Positions 1 to 5,656 of a DNA stretch of 5,656 nucleotides are shown here, piece after piece. The position numbers and the translations under genes are program-made. The first letter of the stretch is position 1. The number at the start of each line of letters is the position of its first letter. Origin of the DNA: Acidobacteriaceae bacterium (GTDB lineage Bacteria > Acidobacteriota > Terriglobia > Bryobacterales > Bryobacteraceae); NCBI GenBank assembly GCA_019245255.1, contig JAFARV010000218.1, forward strand, positions 1 to 5,656, given 5' to 3'. The notes beneath the pieces were generated by a model. That model saw only the letters and a list, made by a program, of their open reading frames with translations, did no database searches and was not told the DNA's origin.

Positions 1-490
1 CGACGCAGCGCGCCGAGATAGGGAAGACGGCATCGCTTTCGAGTAACCTACGAATTCCTTCTTCAAGGATGGTGAAGGCGCCCGGAACGCGGCGGATGGT
101 GTCATGCACCGCCGGCGGACCGTCGAGTGAAACGATCACGTCATTCACGTGCGCAGTGATCTGTTCGGCATATCTATGAAGGAGCAATCCGGTACTCAAG
201 AGCGTCACCCGAATACCGCGCCGGCGCAGTGCGCGACATATGTCGAACAGGTCCGAGTGCATGAGGGGCTCTCCTCCCGAAAGAACCACCCATTCGAGGC
301 GTAGATTCTGAACATCATCCAACAAGCGTTCAACGTCCTCGACAGAGAGCCGGTCGTCGCACGTGCGCTTCCAGATGTCGCACATAATGCAGCGGCAGTT
401 ACAGCGCGCATGCGGAGAAAGGATGAGAACCGGCAGGCTTTGAAGAACCGGATGCATGCGGGTCGGGAAAGAGGTCAGATTTTCTGCCAT
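1..490 (-). CDS. Radical SAM protein, MoaA/SPASM-like, N-terminal part (cut by left window edge)
   Basis: The first 163 codons of this gene are visible; it runs off the left edge without a stop. There is no cobalamin domain: the radical SAM core starts almost at once. LILSPHARCNCRCIMCDIWK (22-41) carries the CX3CX2C cluster ligands Cys30, Cys34 and Cys37, with an extra Cys32 between them. WVVLSGGEPLMHSDL (67-81) contains the GGEP motif that binds the SAM amino group, VTLLSTGLLL (95-104) is the next strand, and VIVSLDGPPAVHDTIR (118-133) is the typical beta-4 segment of MoaA/NirJ/PqqE/SPASM-type proteins. A SPASM or Twitch domain could lie beyond the edge but cannot be checked. The start is uncertain: ATGs at 502, 490 and 457 are in frame, and none has a convincing ribosome site. 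The one at 490 overlaps the preceding gene by 16 bases and is my choice. Function could be carbon-centred modification of a small molecule or peptide; no substrate evidence is present. Confidence 0.9.
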   Translation of the reverse strand, partial: MAENLTSFPTRMHPVLQSLPVLILSPHARCNCRCIMCDIWKRTCDDRLSVEDVERLLDDVQNLRLEWVVLSGGEPLMHSDLFDICRALRRRGIRVTLLSTGLLLHRYAEQITAHVNDVIVSLDGPPAVHDTIRRVPGAFTILEEGIRRLLESDAVFPISARCV

Positions 491-1149
491 AGGCCAGCCC
501 ATAGCGCAGGCGTGGTGCGGAACCTGTTGAAATGACCCTGCTTACCGGCAGCTGCAAAGGCGCCCAGCTCTGGTGCGGCAAAGTGCGCCTCAGTTTTTGT
601 GTTCAGGTGCAGGCCAGCGTTGCGTGCGGCGGCGAATATGCTCGAAGCTGAATGCCGAAAGTTGGCAATCGAGTACTCCAATTTTCCGACTCGAAATGAA
701 CCGGTCCATCCGGCAGCTAGCGCTTCGGGATGCAGGTCGCTGATAGCCACCACCGCTCCCGGCTGTGCGATGCGCGCCATCTCAGTGAACGCTTGATCAA
801 GATCCTCGAAGTGACCCAAAGCCAGAGAGCAGAGGACAAGTCCCGCGCTCGCGGTGCGCAAGGGCACGCGCAAGGCGTCCGCGAGGATGAAGTGACTTCG
901 CGGCAATTGTCGCCGACGAGCCAAGTACAGCATCTCCTGGCAGAGATCAATCCCGAATACCGTGGCCTGGCGGTCTGCAAAGTAGCGGGTCCAGCGGCCT
1001 GTACCGCACGCAATATCCACAACGCGAGTCGAACGATTGCTGCTCAGCAGCCGGCGCATAACGCGAGTTTCGAGTGCAAGCACGGGATTTGGCATCGAGT
1101 CATAGGCGGGCGCCCATAAACGGTAACCTTCGACAGCAGAAATCTGCAT
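475..1149 (-). CDS. UbiE/BioC-like class I SAM-dependent methyltransferase (third of three)
   Basis: This 224-residue protein starts MQISAVEGYRLWAPAYDSMP; the Y..WA..YD...NP segment is typical of methyltransferases in the UbiE/BioC/type-11 group. Motif I is VVDIACGTGRWTRYF (43-57), Asp68 in FGIDLCQEML is the ribose-binding acid, ADALRVPL (90-97) is the adenine-contacting region, and LVLCSLALGHFEDLD (104-118) is motif IV. AQPGAVVAISDLHPE (128-142) follows. The C-terminal part, LEYSIANFRHSASSIFAAAR, is in the position of the acceptor-binding lid in this group. The frame is open for 54 codons upstream to 1311, but that lies within the radical SAM gene; the ATG at 1149 makes a TGATG stop-start overlap and gives a canonical family N-terminus. 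A GAGAG lies six bases upstream as a modest ribosome site. UbiE and BioC act on quinones and acyl carriers, but the resemblance is too general to assign either role here. Confidence 0.92.
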   Translation of the reverse strand: MQISAVEGYRLWAPAYDSMPNPVLALETRVMRRLLSSNRSTRVVDIACGTGRWTRYFADRQATVFGIDLCQEMLYLARRRQLPRSHFILADALRVPLRTASAGLVLCSLALGHFEDLDQAFTEMARIAQPGAVVAISDLHPEALAAGWTGSFRVGKLEYSIANFRHSASSIFAAARNAGLHLNTKTEAHFAAPELGAFAAAGKQGHFNRFRTTPALWAGLWQKI

Positions 1150-2615
1150 CAGAGACTCTCGACGCGCGGATTGCGCAGAGCCAGTAATCGCTGTGCGTAC
1201 CGCAATTCCAGGGGTGCGGCATAGAAGCCTAGGGCATAGCGCCAGCTGCTTAGGGTTTTCAAAATAGCTCGTCCCCAGCGAGGCAGCTGAATGTCTTGAA
1301 TAGTGGGCCATCGCGAGCTAATGACGAGATCGAAGTTATCGATGCGCCGTTTTACAGCGCGGGGAAGCCAAGCCAGGTTTGGATCGCGACGCACTGTGAA
1401 GTTATGCCAGCGATCAGTTGCCCATTCGTCGGGGGTGCGAGGGAATTCGATTTTGTCATCGACATTGCCGTACATGCCATCCGGGTGCGGTGTGGGGATG
1501 TAGTGCTGAACGATGATCTCGGAATCCGGATTGACTTGCTTGATTTTGCGGATGAATCGGATAGTTTCCCGAGTGTCGGTCTCGGGGTCGAGTGGGTTGC
1601 CGATCACAAACGCGAATTCCGGCACGATCCCAAATTTGCGAATTCTGGCTGCCAGTTCCAACGTTTGGCCGGTAGTGAGATGCTTATTCATTTGCTTCAG
1701 CACCCAATCCGAGCCAGACTCGGCACCGAAGAAGATCATCGCGGCGCCGGATCTCTGCAAAAGCCGCAGCGTCTCGTCTGAGTAACGCAATACGGCGTCA
1801 ATCCTGCCTTCGGTCCACCAGCGGAGGCGGAGCGGAATCAGCCGTTGTGCGAGATCGGCGGTGTGACTTTCGTTTAGGAAGAAATTGTTGTCGTAGAACT
1901 GTACTGAGTCGATGTTGTAAGTTTGCTGTAAATAGGCGAGGACCGCGGCGGTGCGTTCCGGGGCCTCGGTACGCTGGCGGCCCTGGTAGATAGGGACGAC
2001 TCCGCAAAACGTGCAGCGATATGGGCATCCGATACTGGCCTGATGCACTGCTGTCCTCCGACCGAGATACGTCGCGGCGATGTATTTTTCGACGTGCGGG
2101 AGACGATGATACGGCAGCCAGGGGAAATCGTTCGGAGAGCGGAGCGGACGTTCGGCGTTATGCACGTGCAAGCCGAAATCGTCTCTGTAGGAAACCCCGC
2201 GCACTCCCGTGGGTTTGCGATTCGATCGGAGCGTTTCGATAAGCTCGAGCAGAGTCTCTTCGCCTTGACCGCGAACGACAAAGTCGACGTACTTCGCGTT
2301 TAGCGCCGCATCTGTGTAGAGCGATGCAAAATAGCCGCCCCAAACAATAGGGACGGCTGGATACTTTTCCTTGAAGGCGCGGCAGAGCGGGATTGCCGCC
2401 TTCATCTGCGGGCCCGGCATGACCGAAACTGCGAGCAGCGTGACCCCGGTCTGATGCATGATGCGATCCAGTGTGGCGCCGGGGTCTGGATCGAGATTGC
2501 CGTCCACGATGACGTATTCTTCTTTGCCCTCGAGTACGGCGGCAAGGGACAACACGGCGAGCGGGAATCGCCGGTTCTTGGGCCGGGTCGAGCGTGGATG
2601 CAGCAGGACGATCAT
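1149..2615 (-). CDS. Cobalamin-binding-domain radical SAM protein (second complete copy), substrate unknown
   Basis: The 488-residue product repeats the architecture of the other complete radical SAM protein but is a different subfamily. It begins MIVLLHPRSTRPKNRRFPLA, then LSLAAVLEGKEEYVIVDGN, the first part of a B12-binding fold; IVWGGYFASLY (90-100) and VDFVVRGQGEETLLELIE (110-127) complete it. The radical SAM domain follows from about 190, with 4Fe-4S ligands Cys197, Cys201 and Cys204 in IGCPYRCTFCGVV. VQFYDNNFFLN (238-248), MIFFGAESGSDWVLKQMN (293-310) and FAFVIGNPLDPETD (334-347) are later barrel strands. No DxHxxG motif is seen; the site reads IVDGNLDPD. The C-terminal 60 residues are basic and aromatic. 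A longer frame to 2708 exists, but the extra 31 residues are low in family character and lie within the previous gene; the ATG at 2615 makes an ATGA overlap with that gene's stop and fits the expected N-terminus. Likely cytoplasmic, needing Fe-S, SAM and probably cobalamin. Confidence 0.93.
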   Translation of the reverse strand: MIVLLHPRSTRPKNRRFPLAVLSLAAVLEGKEEYVIVDGNLDPDPGATLDRIMHQTGVTLLAVSVMPGPQMKAAIPLCRAFKEKYPAVPIVWGGYFASLYTDAALNAKYVDFVVRGQGEETLLELIETLRSNRKPTGVRGVSYRDDFGLHVHNAERPLRSPNDFPWLPYHRLPHVEKYIAATYLGRRTAVHQASIGCPYRCTFCGVVPIYQGRQRTEAPERTAAVLAYLQQTYNIDSVQFYDNNFFLNESHTADLAQRLIPLRLRWWTEGRIDAVLRYSDETLRLLQRSGAAMIFFGAESGSDWVLKQMNKHLTTGQTLELAARIRKFGIVPEFAFVIGNPLDPETDTRETIRFIRKIKQVNPDSEIIVQHYIPTPHPDGMYGNVDDKIEFPRTPDEWATDRWHNFTVRRDPNLAWLPRAVKRRIDNFDLVISSRWPTIQDIQLPRWGRAILKTLSSWRYALGFYAAPLELRYAQRLLALRNPRVESL

Positions 2616-3409
2616 GGCTGATTGAAAGTGCCCACGAGAATCCAGAAACGAGACGGCGGACGCTTGTTTTGCATCCAGGCTCCGAGCCCCCTCGTGTGCC
2701 ACCGCCAACCGTACCAGGGAACGACGACGTGCCAGGTCAACTTTAGCGTCGCGCTTAGTTCCCGAAGCGTGGGTACATCGAGGAACTCGATACTTGGAAT
2801 GGCGTCGGACCGAAATCCGTAGTGCTGTTTGAAGAAGGCGTGCCGCTCCTGAACCATGCGTAGACCGTCTTCCTTTCGCTTGTAAAGAGGCGAGTCCAGG
2901 ATGACGATTTGACCTCCTGGCCGAAGGCAGCGGCGCGCTTCAAGAAGTGTATAGGCGTAATTCGTCGAGTAGTGTACAGACGAGTTGTAGATGACCATAT
3001 CAAAACTCGCCGAAGAGAGCGGCAGGTCATCGAAATCTGCTTCGACCGTAGAGAACGTCGCACCATAATGTTGCGCTGCGCCCAGGCCATCGAGTTCGTC
3101 GTTGAATATGTCAACGGCGATGGTGTGATGCCCTCTCAAGGAGAGACGATAGGACAGCCAACAATTGCCAGCGCCAAGATCGAGAATTTCGAGCGGCCTC
3201 CCTGTGCGACGCTCAACCGGCTTCAGAATGTGGCGTTCAAAATAACGATAGGTTTTTGCGCGCATTTTCCACATCCCGGTGTTGCGCCCGCTGAGATCCT
3301 TGAACGGAAGAGCAAGATAATACGAGCTGTCTTCAGATCCGCGTCCTTCAGCCCGCCGGACGTACTGATATTCGCGGAGAAATCGGTTTCTTGCGATCGC
3401 GTCGGTCAT
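2612..3409 (-). CDS. Class I SAM-dependent methyltransferase (second of three), divergent motif I
   Basis: This 265-residue methyltransferase has an N-terminal helical region of about 70 residues and then a Rossmann core. Motif I is LEILDLGAGNCWLSYRL (73-89), with GAGNCW in place of the common GCGTG pattern. Asp100 (TIAVDIFND) is the expected ribose-binding acid, ADFDDLPL (124-131) precedes the FDMVIYNSSVHYS motif IV region (136-148), and LRPGGQIVILDSPLY (162-176) is the motif VI/VII strand and loop. The C-terminus is rich in Trp, Tyr and Arg (WYGWRWHTRG, 232-241). The frame extends 108 codons upstream through the previous gene, but that extension is an out-of-frame shadow of methyltransferase 1. 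The ATG at 3409 overlaps the previous stop as ATGA and places the core at a normal distance from the N-terminus. No strong ribosome site is seen, consistent with translational coupling. Sequence differs clearly from the other two methyltransferases, so it is not a recent duplicate. Acceptor unknown. Confidence 0.92.
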   Translation of the reverse strand: MTDAIARNRFLREYQYVRRAEGRGSEDSSYYLALPFKDLSGRNTGMWKMRAKTYRYFERHILKPVERRTGRPLEILDLGAGNCWLSYRLSLRGHHTIAVDIFNDELDGLGAAQHYGATFSTVEADFDDLPLSSASFDMVIYNSSVHYSTNYAYTLLEARRCLRPGGQIVILDSPLYKRKEDGLRMVQERHAFFKQHYGFRSDAIPSIEFLDVPTLRELSATLKLTWHVVVPWYGWRWHTRGLGAWMQNKRPPSRFWILVGTFNQP

Positions 3410-4143
3410 AAACGCCGGAATATGTAGAGCCTGTGATCGGCAAGGCCGCGAATGACTGGCATGGCGGAAAGTACTCGGTCTATAGCTGCGAGTACGGAAA
3501 GCAGCGGCTTGACGTTGCGCACATAAGACGGCGGGACACAGATCCCGATTCCGTACCAGGCGGTCAGATTGAAATGCGGGCGGAACGCATCGATGAGCGC
3601 CCGTGTATCCGGATAGCGAACCTCGATGCCGAGAGAAGAGGGCGCGACGGGCGAGAGACGGCGAAACGCTCTTTTGTCGCCGCGCAACAGAAAATGCAAA
3701 ATCTCCCATAAGCAGAGAGGACCCATGAGACAAAGCGCGGCATAGCCGCCGCTCCGGATCAGCTGCGCCAGATCTGAAGCGACCTGCTGGAGATTGTCTG
3801 CGCAGTTCAGAGCGCCAAAATTGGACAGAGCGCCGTCGTACCGATCGCGAAGTTTACTCAAGGTGTCGAGGGGAAGTTGGTCGGAAGCGACGCCGAACGC
3901 GCGAGAGATCCTGATCATCTCGGCCGACCCGTCTATGCCATGCACTCGAATTCCACGCGAGCGGAGACGGAGCGCGTCAACACCGGTGCCGCATCCGAGG
4001 TCGAGAATGCGATCACCAGGACGGAAAAGGCGATCGATATGGCGCCACACCGCCCTTCGTTGAAACATGCCAACGGGGTTGCTGTCCCAGAGCTTCCCGT
4101 AGCGGGGTGCAACCGTATCAAATGCGTTGGCCGCCGCTGTCAT
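3406..4143 (-). CDS. Class I SAM-dependent methyltransferase (first of three)
   Basis: The 245-residue product is a Rossmann-fold methyltransferase. Motif I, ILDLGCGTGVDALRL, occupies residues 46-60, and the acidic residue ending strand beta-2 (Asp71 in VHGIDGSAEM) should bind the SAM ribose. SNFGALNCADN (107-117) is the motif IV region, followed by LIRSGGYAALCLMG (128-141). The C-terminal half, about 141-245, is a variable substrate-binding region that includes a hydrophobic stretch (LCLWEILHFLL, 143-153) and WYGIGICVPPSYV. The frame stays open for 10 codons further upstream to an ATG at 4173, but that start would overlap the upstream gene by 29 bases. The ATG at 4143 has a GGAGG at ideal spacing and lies one base after the preceding stop, so I chose it. 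The stop overlaps the next gene as ATGA. The methyl acceptor (O, N or C) is not determinable; the hydrophobic patch hints at a lipophilic substrate. Confidence 0.92.
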   Translation of the reverse strand: MTAAANAFDTVAPRYGKLWDSNPVGMFQRRAVWRHIDRLFRPGDRILDLGCGTGVDALRLRSRGIRVHGIDGSAEMIRISRAFGVASDQLPLDTLSKLRDRYDGALSNFGALNCADNLQQVASDLAQLIRSGGYAALCLMGPLCLWEILHFLLRGDKRAFRRLSPVAPSSLGIEVRYPDTRALIDAFRPHFNLTAWYGIGICVPPSYVRNVKPLLSVLAAIDRVLSAMPVIRGLADHRLYIFRRL

Positions 4144-4144
4144 G

Positions 4145-5491
4145 TCATGCCTCCACTTCGTGCTGGGTTGCATGCAGACCCTTGCGAGAGGCCATGATCA
4201 GCGCTGGATCCGGGATCTCGGCAGTTTCGTTTCGGAGCAGCTCATCGGCGTACTGATAGAAACGGCGCGAGTGCCGGCCCTTAATGCGAAACTCGCGATC
4301 CGTGCTTCGCTCCCATCCAGTAAGGTTCACGAGCCGCGGCGCGACGCGATCGTAGTATAGGGTTCCTTTGATTGGGTAGGAGACAGTGGTGAACCAGATG
4401 TCGGGTCTGCATGTTTTCACGTGTGCAACGGTTTCTTCAATGTCAGGAATTTCTTCACCGTCGTAACCCCACATAAGAAACATGCCTGTCTGTATACCGG
4501 CCTGCTTGCAGAGACGGACAGCGTTTCGAACTTGCTCGACAGTAACGCCGCGCTGCATGGCATCCAGAATGCGTTGCGAGCCGCTCTCGGACCCTATCCA
4601 TACACGAAAGCACCGCAATGCGGCCAGAGTCTCGACTACTTTCTCGTTCAAACGGTCGGCGCGCGTGATGCACTCAAACGGCGTTAAAAGAGCGCGCCGC
4701 TTCATCTCCGAGGCATATTCGAACAACCATCCGTGATGAATCGTAAACACATCGTCGGCGAGCCAAAGCATATCGGGGCTGTAGCGACCGAGGATGAATT
4801 CGACTTCGTCCACTACAGCTCGTGCCGAGCGCCTGCGATGTGTCTGGCCAAAAACTGAATGGCTGCACCAATTGCAGCGATACGGGCAACCTCGGGCAGT
4901 GATCAGCGAAACGGAACCGACGCCGTGATGCTGCCTCCAAGTTGCCAGATACCTGGACACGTCTACGCTCCCGCGATCGGGCCAGGGCTGAGCATCGAGA
5001 TCCTTAATCAGATCGGACGCGTGCGTTCGCGCGACGCTGCCCGATTCCGTCCGAAAGAATAGTCCACCGATGCGCGGCCAATGTGCGCGGTCGAAATTTG
5101 TTCGGATCAGGCGTTCCAGAGTAAGCTCTGCCTCACCGGCTATAACCAGATCCGCGCCGTGTTCGAGATACTCTTCGGCATAATTTGCGGGTTCAGGACC
5201 ACCGACGATCACGCGCCAGCCTTCGTACCGAGCGCGACTGATGATCTCGAGGACATTCATGCGGGTCATCAGGTTGGCGTAGATGCCTAGCGTGGCAGGC
5301 GGGCCGGCACGGAGTATCGAGAATAATTCCTGTTTCGAGCCAAATGTCGAATCGTATACTTCGATATCAAAGCCCTTTGAGCGCAGGTGAGAACAGAGGT
5401 ACAAGATACCCAGGGGAACATACGGCTTCATGATCTGAAGCTCTTTGGGGTCTTCGAGCAGGAAGTACCCGTGCGTAAGAAGTAACTTCAT
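4145..5491 (-). CDS. Cobalamin-binding-domain radical SAM protein (BchE-like architecture), substrate unknown
   Basis: This 448-residue protein has the two-domain layout of class B/BchE-type radical SAM enzymes. The N-terminal Rossmann-like cobalamin domain covers about residues 1-130, with PYVPLGILYLCSHLRSKGF at 23-41, the VIVGGPEPANY loop near 94-104 and the DLVIAGEAELTLERL signature at 114-128. The radical SAM barrel begins at about 195; the 4Fe-4S ligands are Cys202, Cys206 and Cys209 in RGCPYRCNWCSHS. Further family segments are LWLADDVF (242-249) and VWIGSESGSQRILDAM (297-312). No DxHxxG cobalamin ligand motif is seen; the equivalent place reads YDSTFGS, as in many members of this family. 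Known relatives methylate unactivated carbons or rearrange or cyclise substrates using cob(III)alamin and a 5'-deoxyadenosyl radical in the cytoplasm. The ATG overlaps the previous stop (ATGA), and a GGGAAG stretch lies 8 bases upstream as a weak ribosome site. Length is normal. The reaction and substrate cannot be deduced. Confidence 0.93.
   Translation of the reverse strand: MKLLLTHGYFLLEDPKELQIMKPYVPLGILYLCSHLRSKGFDIEVYDSTFGSKQELFSILRAGPPATLGIYANLMTRMNVLEIISRARYEGWRVIVGGPEPANYAEEYLEHGADLVIAGEAELTLERLIRTNFDRAHWPRIGGLFFRTESGSVARTHASDLIKDLDAQPWPDRGSVDVSRYLATWRQHHGVGSVSLITARGCPYRCNWCSHSVFGQTHRRRSARAVVDEVEFILGRYSPDMLWLADDVFTIHHGWLFEYASEMKRRALLTPFECITRADRLNEKVVETLAALRCFRVWIGSESGSQRILDAMQRGVTVEQVRNAVRLCKQAGIQTGMFLMWGYDGEEIPDIEETVAHVKTCRPDIWFTTVSYPIKGTLYYDRVAPRLVNLTGWERSTDREFRIKGRHSRRFYQYADELLRNETAEIPDPALIMASRKGLHATQHEVEA
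4150..4154 (-). promoter_or_regulatory. Shine-Dalgarno site deciding the start of the first methyltransferase
   Basis: On the minus strand this reads GGAGG, six bases before the ATG at 4143-4141, and lies inside the last codons of the upstream radical SAM gene. It is the clearest ribosome-binding site at any junction in the window. It supports the 245-residue form over the longer frame starting at 4173. The other internal genes have only weak purine stretches and seem to rely more on stop-start overlap. Confidence 0.75.
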
Positions 5492-5656
5492 GAAGCAGCT
5501 TCCCGCGCGCCCTGGGTATCCCGGAGCCGGTATACCTTTGCCCAGGCATCCCGGATCGCAGGCTTATTCGTTCGGTCGCGCACCTCCAGGTGCAGAGCGT
5601 CGGCTAATGCGCGATAAACAGCGCTGGAATACGCGCCGCGAAACATCATCGAAAGA
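5488..5656 (-). CDS. C-terminal fragment of a probable B12-type radical SAM protein (cut by window edge)
   Basis: Only the last 55 codons and a TGA stop are inside the window; the start lies beyond the right edge. The visible peptide contains FRGAYSSAVYRALADALHLE followed by a basic tail ending in REAAS. A short aromatic FRG(A/T)Y...FYRAL..LH.EV segment of this kind is what I recall from the C-termini of BchE-like cobalamin-binding radical SAM proteins, so this is the likely family. None of the diagnostic parts (cobalamin domain, CX3CX2C cluster motif) are visible. The stop codon overlaps the start of the next gene as ATGA, so the two should be co-transcribed and translationally coupled. The reading frame is supported by this overlap and by the absence of stops up to the edge. 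The family call is an inference from a short tail; a different radical SAM subclass or an unrelated enzyme remains possible. Confidence 0.6.
   Translation of the reverse strand, partial: LSMMFRGAYSSAVYRALADALHLEVRDRTNKPAIRDAWAKVYRLRDTQGAREAAS

Noticed and set aside
1147..1160. Short inverted repeat (AGAGACTCT) near a gene junction, considered as a terminator or regulator site
   Set aside because: The arms are only four bases with no U-run after them and sit inside coding sequence at a coupled junction.
1150..1311. 54-codon upstream extension of the third methyltransferase
   Set aside because: It overlaps the end of the radical SAM gene; the TGATG overlap and the typical UbiE/BioC-like N-terminus support 1149.
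1296..1781. 161-codon open frame on the plus strand
   Set aside because: It is antisense to the radical SAM barrel and rich in residues expected from the complementary strand; no independent evidence of coding.
2616..2708. 31-codon upstream extension of the second B12 radical SAM protein
   Set aside because: The extension overlaps the previous gene's C-terminus and shows no family similarity; the protein core begins naturally at MIVLLHPR from 2615.
2909..3427. 172-codon open frame on the plus strand
   Set aside because: It is antisense to a clear methyltransferase, has no recognisable motif or ribosome site, and long antisense frames are expected in GC-rich DNA.
3410..3733. 108-codon upstream extension of the second methyltransferase frame
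   Set aside because: It lies entirely in another frame of the first methyltransferase, has arginine/serine-rich shadow composition, and the ATG at 3409 gives a clean ATGA overlap and a normal family N-terminus.
1..5656. Possible RiPP precursor peptide for the radical SAM enzymes
   Set aside because: There is no intergenic space and no short frame with a leader-core look; any precursor would have to lie outside the window.
1..5656. CRISPR arrays, tRNAs, insertion sequences or long repeats
   Set aside because: None seen by eye on either strand; the window is filled by the seven coding regions.

Overview
This 5,656-base window is moderately GC-rich bacterial DNA. It holds one dense run of seven genes, all on the minus strand and read from the right end to the left end. 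The first and last genes are cut by the window edges. The protein sequences resemble radical SAM and methyltransferase families that I associate with soil bacteria, especially Acidobacteriota (Solibacter-like). That placement rests on family resemblance only; there is no rRNA or other phylogenetic marker here.

In transcription order the layout is as follows. (1) 5656-5488: C-terminal 55 codons of a probable B12-type radical SAM protein. (2) 5491-4145: complete cobalamin-binding-domain radical SAM protein, 448 aa. (3) 4143-3406: class I SAM-dependent methyltransferase, 245 aa. (4) 3409-2612: a second, different class I methyltransferase, 265 aa. (5) 2615-1149: a second complete cobalamin-binding-domain radical SAM protein, 488 aa. 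(6) 1149-475: a third methyltransferase, UbiE/BioC-like, 224 aa. (7) 490-1: N-terminal part of a MoaA/SPASM-like radical SAM protein with no B12 domain.

There is essentially no intergenic DNA. Neighbouring genes overlap by 4 bases (ATGA, three times), by 1 base (TGATG), by about 16 bases (the last junction, start uncertain), or are separated by a single base (gene 2 to gene 3). This pattern indicates one polycistronic, translationally coupled operon whose promoter and terminator lie outside the window. For genes 3, 4, 5 and 6 the longest possible reading frame runs back into the upstream gene; the starts chosen here are the internal ATGs at the gene junctions.

Every protein in the window is predicted to use S-adenosylmethionine: four by radical or probable radical chemistry and three by polar methyl transfer. 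There is no transporter, regulator, glycosyltransferase, NRPS/PKS module or precursor peptide in view. The most economical reading is a dedicated multi-step tailoring pathway acting on a small or lipid-like molecule, but the substrate cannot be read from this window.
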